Of a stretch of 64,000 nt of DNA, positions 23,722-34,904 are shown piece by piece; the first letter of the stretch is position 1, and each line of letters starts with the position of its first letter. Under the pieces are notes generated by a model that did not search any database, was not told the origin of the DNA, and saw nothing but the letters and a program-made list of their open reading frames with translations. Position numbers and translations under genes: made by a program. The stretch lies in the NCBI RefSeq assembly GCF_009905375.1, contig NC_133650.1, positions 289,590,423-289,654,422 on the forward strand. Direction: 5' to 3'. This DNA comes from Apium graveolens. Its lineage: Eukaryota > Streptophyta > Magnoliopsida > Apiales > Apiaceae.

Positions 23722-24954
23722 TTAATTGTAGACTCTGAAGGCTTTTATGAAAAGTGGATATCCAATAAAAATTCCTTCATCAGCTTTTAGATCAAATTTT
23801 GACAGCTGTTCAGGATGAGTATTAAGAACAAAACACTTACATCTAAATACATGAAAGTATTTCAGATTTGACTTCTTTTTTTTCACCATCTCATATGGTG
23901 TTTTTCCATGCTTGTTTATGAGTGTTGCATTCTGTGTAAAACAAGCAGTCTGCATAGCTTCAGCCCAAAAGTAGGTTGGCAGCTTTGCTTCATCAAGCAT
24001 AGTTCGTGCAGCTTCAATGAGAGTCCTGTTCTTTCTTCCGATAACTCCATTTTGCGGTGGAGTTCCAAGTGCAGAAAATTCCTGTTTGATTCCATGTTCT
24101 TTGCAGAACTCTTCCATGATTGAATTCTTGAACTCAGTGCCATTATCACTTCTTATAATTTTAACAAAATCTTTGACCAACTTATCCAGCTGTCTGACAT
24201 GATCAGTTAGAGTAAATGTTGTTTCATTCTTCTTGTGCAAGAAGTACACCCAAGTGTACCTTGTGAACTCATCCACTATAACCATAACATATTTCTTCTT
24301 TGCAATAGACATGACATTGACTGGACCAAATAGATCAACATGCAGTAGGTGATAAGGCTCAAGAATTGATGACTCGGTTTTGCTCTTGAAAGAAGATTTT
24401 CTTTGTTTTGCCTTTTGACATAAATCACAAAGGCCATCAGGAGCAAATACTGATTTTGGCAATACTCTTACAAGATCTTTCTTTACAAGCTCATTTATGT
24501 TATTGAAGTTTAAATGAGAGAGTCTTTTATGCCAATTCCATCTTTCTTCAATTAATCCTTTACTCATCAGACAGATTGCAGAACCATCAGAACTTGTTGA
24601 AAGTCTGGCTTCATAAATGTTACCATGCCTGTAACATTTCAGAACCACTTTTCCTGTAGAATTGCTTACAACTTCACAGTGTTCTTCAAAGAAATCCACA
24701 TGATAACCTCTGTCACAGATTTGACTCACACTCAACATATTGTGTTTAAGTCCCGAGACAAGAGCTATTGTTTCAATGATTACATTCCCAAGATTAATAT
24801 TGCCATATCCTAGAGTTTTTCCTATATTGTCATCTCCATAAGAAACATTTGGGCCAGCTTTCTCCACAAAGTCTGAGAGCAGGGCTTTATTTTCAGTCAT
24901 ATGTCCTGAACATCCACTATCTAGTACTAGGATGTTTCTCCTGTTGCCCTTCAA
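23722..24954 (-). pseudogene. Protease, GAG-pre-integrase and integrase of element C
   Basis: A 410-residue frame without an ATG start (it continues from upstream). It begins with the aspartic protease-like VLDSGCSGHMTEN. Next is the GAG-pre-integrase zinc region WHKRLSHLN ... CDLCQKAK (HHCC). The integrase core shows the first Asp in HVDLFGPV and the second in RSDNGTEF. In the third position the expected Glu of the N-G-V-x-E-R-K-N-R motif is Gly (QNGVIGRKNRTL; about 24045), so the DDE triad is incomplete. The end FRVYN meets a stop caused by what looks like a single lost T before the linker of the RT frame. Confidence 0.88.
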
Positions 24955-25188
24955 TCACAAAGACCACTAATGGTTAGTTTTAATGACCCAGACTTGCTTG
25001 GATCCTTTGGCCCTTTTAAGTTTGTTAGCATTTGAAGCGAATTTAATATCAGAGTTTATGCTAACATGTTGTTTATCAGAACTTATATCAGACTTTGCAT
25101 CAGACTTTACACTAGAAGGAATTAAAGCAACTTTCTTCAAAGAAGGTTTTATTTGATAATAATCATAGTATAAACTATGATATTCCTT

Positions 25189-25728
25189 TCAAGTATAAAT
25201 GGAATGCCATAAACTACCACAATGAAAGCAAGGATTTTGTGGCTTAAACCTAACAGACTGACTCTTAACTCCTGACTTAGGAGATAAAAAGTTAATATTC
25301 TTATTCTTCCTGCAAAAAGAAGCAAGATGGTTAGAGTTTCCACAGTTATAACATTTCTTTCTAGGAGCATTAGGAACAGGCATATAATTATTTCTTTTAT
25401 TCACACCTTCCTTTCCATTCCTATTTTTTCTAGCTGCCTTAACCTTGTTGACATTCCTTAATTCTTTCATCTTATGCTTAAGCTGCTTCTTTGTCATTAA
25501 TCCTATGTTGACTTCAGCTGGTTTATCATGTTCTAATTTATCAAAAGTTGACTTCTCCTTAACTTCTGTCACAGACTCTTTCATCTTTTCAGAATCAGAC
25601 TTTACAGTTTTAACTACAAACTTAACAGGATTTACCTTTGGCTTAACAGTTTGTTTAACAACAATTGGCTCAATTTGTTCAGTTCCTTTTTCACTTTTAT
25701 CATCTCCATAACCTAAGCCCCTTTCCAA
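25189..25728 (-). pseudogene. Zinc-knuckle region between gag and protease of element C
   Basis: 179 residues, Lys-rich, with a proper CCHC knuckle CYNCGNSNHLASFC and a partial second one CFHCGSLWHSIYT. It overlaps the gag frame piece 25713-26705 by a few bases in another frame. Retroelement gag nucleocapsid function is inferred from the knuckles. Confidence 0.75.
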
Positions 25729-26705
25729 TTTCCACTACTTAATAAATTCTGAGTTGTTCTGCCAGAGTTAGTCCAAATCCTGATAATTTCTTTTTCTTTT
25801 TCTAACTCAGTTTTGAGAGATTTATTCAATTTTAGAAATTCATCTCTAGCATAAAAAGCATCATCTCTCTCATTCTGAGTTTGATGGAACATAACTAACT
25901 CATTTTCTAAATAATCATTCCTTTTCTTAAAAGCAAGATTTTCAGAAGTTAATCTTTCACATGTTAAAGTTTGATCTCTGTAGCTAATAAACATGGTTTT
26001 AAGATATAATTTCAACTCGGTAATATCATCAGTATGAAAGGCATAAGTTGTTTGAGGTATCTTTAATTTAGCAGTTTCAGGGCTGCCATCAGCATTTGCC
26101 ATTAAAGCATAGTTCACCTCATCTTCAGAATCTGAAGAGTCTGTCCAGCTTTTCTTCTTTGTGACAAGTGCCTTGCATTTATCACTCTTTCCTTTCTTGC
26201 AGTCAGGAGATATGTGGCCTCTTTCACCATAATTGTAGCATTTGACTTTTGAGTTGTCTCCTATGTCAGACTTTGCACCTTTGCCTTCAGATTTTCTAAA
26301 ACCTTTCTTATCAGTACTTCCACCTTTCTTGAAAAACTTCTTTCCCCTTCTAAATTTCCTGTAGGCTATCTTTGTGATACCCTTCACCATAAGAGCACAC
26401 AATTTCATCATCTCTTTATCGGCATCTATTTCAGGTAAACTTTCAGTTTCTGAATCATCATCATCAGAACTTGATGATTCTGAATCAGGCTTTGTGATGA
26501 GAGCTTTTCCTTTGTCTTTCTTTGAGACAGCCACTTTGGGGAATTCCTCCTCAGCCTTAAGAGCAATTGTCCTTGACTTTCTCCCTTGTCTCTTGCTTCT
26601 TTGATCCATCTCAAGTTCATAAGTCTTGAGCATACCATAAATTTCATCAAGAGTAGTTTCATCAAGAGCATAATTGTCTCTTATAATAGTACCTTCAAAT
26701 CCCAA
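25713..26705 (-). pseudogene. gag C-terminal part of element C
   Basis: 330 residues. The N-terminal stretch around NYALDETTLDEIYGMLKTYE is the UBN2/copia gag end. The middle is Ser/Asp-rich. It carries a defective knuckle CYNYGERGHISPDC, in which the second Cys of CCHC is Tyr. The C-terminal 100 residues (ELKLYLKTMFISYRDQTLT and following) are a long coiled coil. The start is not an ATG; upstream the frame is broken at 26706 relative to the gag N-terminus. Confidence 0.8.
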
Positions 26706-27047
26706 CTTTCAGGAAGAGCTAAAAGGAATTTTAGATTTGAATCTTAAAGATCATATTCCTTGTCCATCAGTGAAAGATCATTCAAGAGTTTGACAAACCT
26801 ATCATATAAGTCAGTTAATGACTCATCACTTTTTGAGTCAAAGTGCTCATACTCTTGAGTGAGTATAGTCCTCCTGTTCTTCTTGATTGCATTAGTTCCC
26901 TGGCATCTTGTCTCCAAAGCATCTCATATCTCCTTTGCAGTCTTGCAATGAATTAACCTGTTTGACATGACATTATCAATGGCACTATGCAGCAGATGCC
27001 TTACCTTTGCATCCTTGGAAATGGATGAGATATCTTCAGCTGTATAC

Positions 27048-27314
27048 TCACTTTTTCTCCTTTGGTATGGTCTTTGTTGGCTGATCTGCAACTACAACAG
27101 AGAGCTTGGTTGGCGTATGCGGTCCTTCATTAATTCTGTCAAGGTATTCTGGATCTGTAGCTTCCAGAAACATAGTCATCTTCACTTTCCATATGGGGTA
27201 CTTAGAAGGTCTCAGTATGGGAACCCTAATAGTCTCATATCGACTGTGGATTTGAGTCTTTTGAGTTTCTTCAGTTTTGGCGGGCTTGGTTGGATTTTCT
27301 GCTTCTTCAGACAT
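27048..27314 (-). pseudogene. gag N-terminus of element C
   Basis: 88 codons from an ATG at 27314, the first start after the PBS. RPSKYPIWKVKMTMFLEATD is the typical copia gag opening. It ends at a stop near 27048; between there and 26705 gag continues only in broken frames. Confidence 0.8.
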
Positions 27315-27353
27315 GATTGTTTTGGATCTTTACTGTATGTGTGTTAACAGATA

Positions 27354-27366
27354 GGCTATGATACCA
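27354..27366 (-). other. Primer-binding site of element C
   Basis: On the minus strand TGGTATCATAGCC starts two bases after the 5' LTR; it is one base off the initiator tRNA-Met complement TGGTATCAGAGCC. Confidence 0.85.
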
Positions 27367-27368
27367 CT

Positions 27369-27980
27369 TGTTAGGTCACACAATACTGTACAAGGGGGTT
27401 GAATACAGAGTAGAATACAATCAAGTCGATTTCGAACACAAATAACAGTAAACAGATATATTCGATATAATAAACTCTATTATAATGGAACTGTTCTCTC
27501 TCAGTGATGAACAAATATCACGAGAACTGCTAGGTTACAATATATGATCTTCTCGATAATGATAACACATATAGTATAAACCTATGTCTGTGTTTATATA
27601 GTACACAGTTACAAGATAACTTCTAATTGATATGGAATATAATTCAGTCTCCTAAAATATATCAATCAGATATCTTATACAATTCTTTAAGTCCTCTAAC
27701 TCTTTCCATGCATATCTTCTTTTTGTATTAGTCTCGATCTTCTTTCCTGTAAATCAGCTTCCTTCCTTAACTGTTAGTCCTCCAGTACTTAAGTACTGAT
27801 ATCCATCTTCTGATATTTATCTTCTGATAATCTAAGTCCTGATATCCTTAAGTTCTGACTTCCAGTAAGTACTGATTCCAGTAAGTACTGATTCCAGTAA
27901 GTACTGATATTTCCTGTTTGTTAAGATCTAAAAACTAAACATGAAACATATTAGACATGACATCTCAAATATATCTAACA
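27369..27980 (-). repeat. 5' LTR of element C
   Basis: 612 bp, TGTTAGGTCACACA ... ATATCTAACA. It matches 16144-16739 with about 20 differences counted by eye and one extra 16-bp unit (three instead of two) near 27870-27905. The right flank TGGTA (27981-27985) equals the left flank. Confidence 0.93.
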
Positions 27981-27985
27981 TGGTA

Positions 27986-28560
27986 AAATGCCCCAACTTG
28001 GACCTAGGCGGTGATTTAAGCATGTTTTTTAAAAAAACTGGTTAAAATCGGGATTAGGCGGGCTAGGCGGTCAAAAAATTCGGTCCTAGGCGGTCTAGGC
28101 GGGAAATATTTAAAAAACTTTTTTTATGTTTTTATAATTTTAAATCATTAATTTCATAATTTCACACAATATCATGTCAATTTCTAATATAAAGTATTGG
28201 TAAGAAGTAACAAGTAATCTAGTGTATCTATTTTCTCACTTAAAATATAAAAATGACATATTGTAATTAGTTTAAAAGTGTGAATTAAAATATAGTTAAT
28301 ATTGTAAACTCAATAATTAGTACATAACGAATGTCAAATGTGTAGATATTGTTTAATACCATTCTAATTTCTTTTTTCAAACAAATATTTAACATATCGA
28401 TCATTATATAATTATAAAAATTAACAATAATATCTATATTCTTCCGATTAATGTTCTGATTAATCGGTTCGATTAAACTCCGACTTGCCGATTAATCTCT
28501 CGAAGGTACCCTCACCGCCCTGACACGCCTAACGATATCTGGAACACCGGTACCGACAAG
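27986..28560. repeat. Right part of the older GGCGG-rich repeat interrupted by element C
   Basis: It carries four CTAGGCGG/TTAGGCGG words within about 120 bp, then AT-rich filler. It ends near 28555 with a segment whose reverse complement (ACCGGTGTTCCAGATATCG...) resembles the left edge at 16091 (ACCGATGTTCTAAAAATTGG...). The arrangement suggests a small inverted-repeat DNA element of about 600 bp before C inserted. Family not identified. Confidence 0.4.
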
Positions 28561-28941
28561 TATAAGTATTTTTAAATTTTTGTTTGGACTAATATATTTA
28601 AACTTATTTTGAAATCATCATCGAAATGTAACTCAATTTTTATAAAATACTCAACATTTCACCATTTTTCACAAATGGTGTCAAAACCTTATTGAGGTAA
28701 AATGCATTTTTTACTCTCGGATGACATTTAACGCTTTAGATATTATCCTTATAAAAAAATAAGTAAATTGTAATTGTGTCATGTAATTGTCATTATATTT
28801 CTATTCAAAATTTTACGAATGAAATTTTGGACCCCACATAATTGTTTAATTTAATAAAATTATTTCATGTTGTAAGAACTTAAATCATATTTTTTATCAT
28901 GAAAAATCATTAAATTATATTTATATTAGAGATCTGAAAAG
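28561..28941. other. AT-rich stretch, nothing recognised
   Basis: No ORF or repeat termini recognised. Its last five bases (AAAAG) are the left target duplication of the solo LTR. Confidence 0.5.
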
Positions 28942-29555
28942 TGTTAGATATATTTGTGATGTCATGTCTAATAATGATTTGTGTTTAGTTTTCAGATCTT
29001 AACTAACATGACAAATCATGACATAACTGGAAATCAGTACTTATACTGAAGTCAGAACTTAAGATATCAGAACTTAAGTTATCAGAACTTAAGATATCAG
29101 AAGATATTTATCAAGAGATAATAGCAGGACTTAAGAAGACATTCAGATAAGGAAGGCGGTTGATTGAAGGAAAGAAGATTAAGGCAAATACAAGAAGAGA
29201 TATGCATAGAGAAGAATTCTATGAAGAATAGAATACTTGGAAGAAAAGATAACTAGTTGATATATTTTAGGATGCAGACTTATGTTCGATATCAATTAGA
29301 AGTTTATCTTGTAACTGTGTGTCTATATAAACACAGCATAGGATTTACACTATAAGTGTTATCTTAATCGAGAATATTATTCATTGTAACCGTAGCAGCT
29401 CTCGTGATATTTGTTCATCACTGAGAGAGAACGGTTCCATTATAATACCGTTTTATTAATAAGATTATTATGTGTTTTATACTTGTGTTCTTAATTCGAT
29501 TTGATTGTAGTATACACTGTATTCAACCCCCTTCTACAGTGTGTGTGACCTAACA
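28942..29555 (+). mobile_element. Solo LTR of the element C family
   Basis: 614 bp with TGTTAGATATAT and GTGACCTAACA ends, similar to C's LTR in opposite orientation. It is flanked by the perfect duplication AAAAG (28937-28941 and 29556-29560), and no internal element sequence is present. This is the product expected from LTR-LTR recombination. It has a plausible TATA box (TATATAAACAC, about 29325). Confidence 0.92.
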
Positions 29556-29560
29556 AAAAG

Positions 29561-30038
29561 ATTAGGTAACTGGATAAGTGAATTATAATTTATGAATAAA
29601 AGTTGTAAATTTATTCAATTATATGACTTGATTTGTTCCTTTTTATGTTATTTATAGACTAATGATTAAATTATTCACATAAATTATTGTATGAATTCTT
29701 TCGTATATATATCTAACGGAATAGTAATCTTAAACTAATATTTATGACACTGTAAACGTATTTAAATTTTAGAGAAAATAATATATATTATTAAGTTAGT
29801 TCACCAAAAAAAGTTGAAATCATTCGCGAACAAGACTAAACAACGAATTAAATAATACTACACTAGTCCTTATACTAGAACATAACATATATACATCAAG
29901 TATAAATGATAAAAATACATATATTTGTTAGCTACACCTCCGTCATGTACTTAACAACATAGTTTTGACATTTTGACACGATAACTCCGAAGGTGAATGA
30001 AATATTATGATTAATACATAAGAAGTTTTGATCACTTT

Positions 30039-30070
<32 letters not shown>

Positions 30071-30147
30071 CGAAACTACACAAATTATGATTAATATCAA
30101 CAGTCTTTAACTTAAGATCAATATAGATAACCAAATTTTTATTAACA
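29561..30147. other. AT-rich intergenic DNA with a compound microsatellite
   Basis: No gene seen. A (AC)n tract followed by (AT)n occupies about 30039-30070. The open frame at 29943-30224 on the minus strand runs through this microsatellite and is not believable. Confidence 0.5.
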
Positions 30148-30955
30148 TCATCGGAATCATCAAAGCCAAGAAAAAGAAAATTATAAACATTGCATGATAT
30201 ATCATCACTAAACAAGCTGGACAATGATTGAGACTAAACTGCTTTCACTGACATATTTCGCATTCTTTATTTAAATTATTAGGGATTATATACTAGAGAG
30301 AGTCGGGAGAAAGAAAGAAGACGATGAAAGATATTTGAGAGAGAGACATAGGAGAATTGGGAAAATACAGGGGACATGAATAAAACCTGATGTCCAATTG
30401 TGAAATAGACTTCAGGAAAAAATGATATCTAAGAAAAACTAATTTTTTAGTCAAAACTGATGTTTATAAGTTCATTAGACATCAGTACATGATGATGTTT
30501 AAAATGACCATATTACAATAATTTATTTGCTAGAAAATTGATGCCTAAGAGTTAAATAAATATCAGTTGTAGGAAGTTATTTGATGTCACACAACATGTT
30601 ATACATCACTTTCAAAGAAAGAAACGATGTGTATGTGAAAAATCGCGTAGCTTATTATATGTTTTCTATAATATAATGCACCCAATTTGTTTATAAAATT
30701 AATTATATAGAACATATTATATAAAAAAATTAGCATAAACATCCTAATTTAAGTTATAGTCGATGTGTATTTTTAAAAATAGACATCGGTTTCCGGCCTA
30801 GAAAAGTTTGTCATCATCTGAATCATCAAAGCCTAGAAAAAGAAAACCGTAACATGGCATGATATACCATAACTCAACAACCTTGACAATGATTGAGAAT
30901 AAATTATTTTCACTGACATATTTTTTATACTTTATTTAAATTGTTAGAGACTATA
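30148..30955. repeat. Pair of ~150-bp direct repeats
   Basis: 30148-30293 and 30809-30955 match over their length. Both run from CATCATC(G/T)GAATCATCAAAG through AATGATTGAGA, TTTCACTGACATATTT and CTTTATTTAAATT to the end. The sequence between them (30370-30800) carries many GATGT and ACATC words. Confidence 0.65.
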
Positions 30956-31320
30956 CACTTTATTTTTTTAACAACACTACAAAAAAATGTCAATAGACAA
31001 CGACTCGAAATTGATATCTAAAATGTTATAAACCGATATCTTATGAGGTGTAGTAAAAATACCATATTTTTCACATCATTTTTGGACCGATGTGAAATAC
31101 AATATGATACATCATTGTGAAAGACAATAAAATACATCGTTTCAAGATAAATAACCGATTTATTAGAAATAATAAAACACTTGTTGGTAAACGATGTGAA
31201 AAAAAAAAAGAAATGATGTGTTAGGCGAAATATATGTAAATAGAAAAGATGTGTAAAGATATTGAGGATACAACAACGCGCCTGTAAATAGAAAAGATAT
31301 GTTATATACACGAATATTAT
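30370..31320. mobile_element. CACTA (En/Spm)-like non-autonomous DNA
   Basis: At 30975 the sequence reads CACTACAAAAAAATGTC, a typical plant CACTA terminus. It is followed by many subterminal words of the type GATGTGAAA, CCGATATC and AAAACGATGTG up to about 31320. The stretch 30370-30800 has the same kind of GATGTC/ATCAGT words and is probably related. The second terminus was not found, so the limits are approximate. Confidence 0.5.
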
Positions 31321-31689
31321 ATGTTATTGTTTGATATAAAAAAACTCATATTATAAATAAAAAAGGCTATATAATATCTTATAAATATATGTGAGTGTGT
31401 TTGTGTTTTGGGAGAGTTGTGAGAAAGAAAGAAAATTATAAAAGAGATTTGAGCGAGAACAATGGGAAAATACCTGGAGAGGGGAATAATTTTTTTAAAG
31501 GTTGAGTAACTAACCCTACACATGTAATTTGTCATCGTTGTATTAGTTTTTTTTTAATTGAACTCAAACAAATTTCCCAACCTCATTTTTTCTTATTAAA
31601 AATAAGTTTGAAAGCATGATTTTTTTTTAAAATTCTCTAAATAATTTAAAAATGTAAATTGAATAAATTAACTCCGAAAATTATCCTTC

Positions 31690-33776
31690 CCCCTCTCGGT
31701 TGGATACACACCGGGCAATAGAAAATAAGGCCGGAAACTCTTTTTCTTTCTCTCCGGCGCTCGCTTCAATCTGTTATTTCCGATATATACATACAAATCA
31801 TATACATATGCGCGCAGAACTTTCAGACTTTTTGTCTAGAATATCATAAAGGTACGATCTTTTACATCAATTACACAATTCAGTACTAAACCCTAGTTTA
31901 TAAATTTAGTTTTTTTCCTCAATACGATGTCGTTTTAGGCTTTGAAAGTTAATTCTTGGAAGCCCGGTAGCTTAAATCTTTTTTAAAATGAGTAAGATTG
32001 TTGTTATAATTGTATATAATAATGGTACTATATTGTTTTGTGTTTCTTGAATTTGGGTATTTTTTTTAATTTAGTAGAGTTAGGTTTCATAGTTATTTAC
32101 TTGGCCTTGCTTGAAAGCTTTAGTTTTGCTATTTCGATTCGTATGTCGTAATTGATGTGCTATTGACCGTAGATTCCTGTTTTTTGGAACTATTTTAGTA
32201 ATTAAGTAGATTCTTCGGTCTCGGCAGTGTCCGATTACGAAGATGCGTGATTAATAAAATGTGGTTCATTTTGCTGCGATGATCAAGAAGAAATATATAT
32301 CAGGGGAGAAAAATTGAGTTGAACATGAACCGTTTATGTTATGCTCTCTTATTGGTCGTGTAGACAGTAGAATTCTAATGCTTATTCACTTTTTCTGATT
32401 TCGTGCGGACGTCCGCATTAGAAACATGACATTTCAATGTGTGTGGGCTTTGTACTCAAGTTTTTGTCTACTTACGTATATGTATATGGCAATGACAGAT
32501 AGGTTATTAAAGCTGTATGACATTTGTTATAAAAAAAAATTCATTTATCCTATTTTAAGACATTTTAGCAATGAGTTTTACAATGAAATATATTTCGTTA
32601 GACCATGTTTGTCCATGATATTTAAATTCGAAGTTACTTATGAATCGAGATTCGGTATAAGTTAAACTTAACTTAAGAAGGACTTTTTAATGTAGATAGT
32701 TTTAAGAATTACTTTTCCTTTTTTCATTTAAACTAGGAAGAAGGACTTTGTTAATGGATTTTATTGCACAACATTGTATGCATATTTTATAATATTATTA
32801 TATATGTTGTCTAACATCCTCCTACCAAATCCCAATAATGACATTTCGGTTTTTTGCATGTGTCCCCGCATTGCGCCCATGTGTCAATACTTAGCATATA
32901 AATAAGCTTGATTCACATTTCCTTTCAATGCTCTTCATGTATCTTTTATGTTAAAGGCGGTCTCAATTTTTAACATTTGTAAAAATTGTTGCATTTTTTG
33001 AATTTAACTTATAATATTTAGGTTTGATGCTATTTTCTTAGCTGAGTCTAAGCTAATTATCTCCAGTGCCAGTGATTAGGGAATCTGCCTTATTAGGCAC
33101 CTTGTTTTGGCATACATTTAGGTTTTCGTTGTAGCCTGCTTTGTTGATCAGCTAAGAAAACAGCTTGGTAAAAATCTCTGGTTTTTGTTCTTTCATTTTT
33201 ATAGGTTTTGTATGTTTCTTCCTTTGATAAACGAGAAGTATCAAAATATAAAAGCTATTTCTCTTTAATTTTAGTACTAGAGCATAAAGGAATGTTTAAT
33301 GATGGAAAGCTGAGGGGAAGGTTCTGTTGGTGAACCGAAGGAAATATAATCTGAAAAAAGCTGCAATATTGACGAGGCATTTGATGTGCTTCAGTGCTTT
33401 ACTAATTTAGTAATATATATATATATATATGTTTTGTAACTTATAATAATTTATATATATATATATATGTTTTGTAACTTATAATAACTTGCTCCAAATA
33501 GTTTCCTTTCCTGCTTTTAGTTTTGAAGATGGAGAGAAATTGCATTTATATGTTTCTGTTTTCCAAATAGAAGCCAGAATGTGAAAGCAGGAATCTTTTT
33601 AAATTGTGGAATATGTTTTTAGACTGAATGTTTAAACCGGAAGTTTCTCGCGTATCTTCCATCAAGATAGTATTATAATTATACATTACACGCTATCTGC
33701 CTCTCATCTGTGAAAGTTCTATTTTCAGAAGCGGAAAGGTATTACATAATTTGGATTAGCTCAACTGAGAAAGAAG
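31690..33776 (+). other. TAF10: TAF10 5' untranslated exon and long leader intron
   Basis: A C/T-rich segment (31715-31775) resembles a transcription start region. A donor ATAAAG/GTACGAT falls at 31851/31852 and an acceptor CTATTTTCAG ends at 33728, giving a 1877-bp intron in the 5' leader and a short 48-nt leader before the ATG. The intron contains a 38-bp tandem duplication with (TA)n at 33413-33487. The splice sites are inferred from consensus only; a leader intron upstream of a single coding exon is common in plants. Confidence 0.5.
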
Positions 33777-34187
33777 ATGAACCAGAGGCAACAGTTGGAA
33801 GAAAACAGACACAATGACGATGCAGCACTTTCCAATTTCTTGGCGTCGTTGATGAATTACACACCCACTATACCCGATGAATTGGCTGAGCACTATCTGG
33901 CCAAAAGTGGGTTCCAGTGTCCAGATGTACGACTAGTTAGGTTGGCAGCTGTAGCTACACAGAAGTTCATTGCAGATGTTGCCACTGATGCTCTTCAGCA
34001 CTGTAAAGCAAGACAGGCTGCAGTGGTCAAGGATAAAAGAGACAAGCTTCAAAAGGATAAACGTCTGACCTTGGCCATGGAGGACCTTTCAAAAGCGCTG
34101 CAAGAGTATGGTGTGAATGTTAAGCATCAGGAGTACTTTGCTGATAGTCCCTCAGCTGGGTTAGATGCTGCCTCAAGAGACGAATGA
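33777..34187 (+). CDS. TAF10: Transcription initiation factor TFIID subunit 10
   Basis: 136 residues in one uninterrupted exon. Residues 16-136 read as plant TAF10 (plant orthologues are about 134 residues). FLASLMNYTPTIPDE, then EHYLAKSGFQCPDVR and VRLVRLAAVATQKFIADV form the histone-fold helices. DALQHCKARQAA and the basic KDKRDKLQKDKRLTLAMEDL loop follow, then LQEYGVNVKHQEYFADSPS at the end. TAF10 is a histone-fold subunit of nuclear TFIID (and SAGA in yeast and animals), pairing with TAF3/TAF8-type partners in RNA polymerase II initiation. The ATG at 33777 is the first in the leader exon and gives the family's usual length. No premature stop or frameshift is seen, so this copy looks functional. 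Confidence 0.96.
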   Translation: MNQRQQLEENRHNDDAALSNFLASLMNYTPTIPDELAEHYLAKSGFQCPDVRLVRLAAVATQKFIADVATDALQHCKARQAAVVKDKRDKLQKDKRLTLAMEDLSKALQEYGVNVKHQEYFADSPSAGLDAASRDE

Positions 34188-34904
34188 GATGCTTTATCCA
34201 ACAAACCTCTCCACTGCATTCAGCAAGATGGAAATGAATGAGGCATGATTGTGCAGGTACTAAATACTGTAATTTCTAAAACATGTCTGTTATCTCAGAC
34301 CAATTTACATTATATTCAAATCTTGCTCCCAAATGCAAGGAAAACTATGATTTAAAGATATAATTTTTAGTTGGATGTTCGTGTATTACTATTTTTTATT
34401 CTTTTGTGTATGCTTTTTTAATCTTGAATGCACTAACTAGAAATTGTCAACTCGAAAAATTTATCCTCTAAGCGATAGTATTAAGTATAGTAATAACCAG
34501 CCTTTGACAATTGTTTAGTAGTGTGTATAAAAACAAGTACATTAAATTATGTGATAAGAGATGGATAACTTTATTACAATTATTAAGTGTATTAGAAAAT
34601 TGTGTCCCAAACATATGGATAAGGAACGACTTCATTAGATAAGATTATCCTTTTAAATTATGAATATTACAATAAACGGAAACAAGCAACCTTACTGTTG
34701 ATTGTTTTAAATGTAAGATTCGACATAGAATTCTACACATAATTATTTATAATTAAGTTTTATAAAAAAATAAAACTTTTGTTCTAATTATTGTTAGTAT
34801 CAGGTAGCTTTTTTAGGAAACAAGATTTAGAAGGAACAAGGCAAATGTCAATTGCAGCCATTTGTTAAATATTAATGGGAACTTAAACCCCTTTGAGCTA
34901 TTGC
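34188..34904. other. TAF10 3' untranslated region and intergenic DNA
   Basis: The first ~70 bases end in GTGCAG/GTACTAAATAC, a possible splice donor in the 3' UTR. The remainder is AT-rich without ORFs or repeat termini. Confidence 0.4.

Larger units (their letters stand above)
16144..27980 (-). mobile_element. Complete Sirevirus-type Ty1/copia retrotransposon C
   Basis: The element is 11,837 bp, bounded by TG...CA LTRs and by a perfect 5-bp target duplication TGGTA (16139-16143 and 27981-27985). Reading on the minus strand, the order is 5' LTR, PBS for initiator tRNA-Met, gag with zinc knuckles, protease, GAG-pre-integrase, integrase, RT, RNase H, a 2-kb spacer, an extra coiled-coil/env-like ORF set, PPT and 3' LTR. 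Integrase before RT makes it copia; the large extra ORF set after pol is a Sirevirus trait. The two LTRs differ at about 20 positions by eye plus one 16-bp repeat unit, so insertion is not very recent. Stops, frameshifts and a changed integrase Glu make this copy non-autonomous. Confidence 0.92.

Noticed and set aside
26967..27347. 126-codon plus-strand ORF
   Set aside because: Antisense shadow of the gag N-terminus of element C, whose minus-strand frame has the copia gag signature.
29943..30224. 93-codon minus-strand ORF
   Set aside because: It reads through the AC/AT microsatellite, giving a run of Cys-Val and Ile-Tyr.
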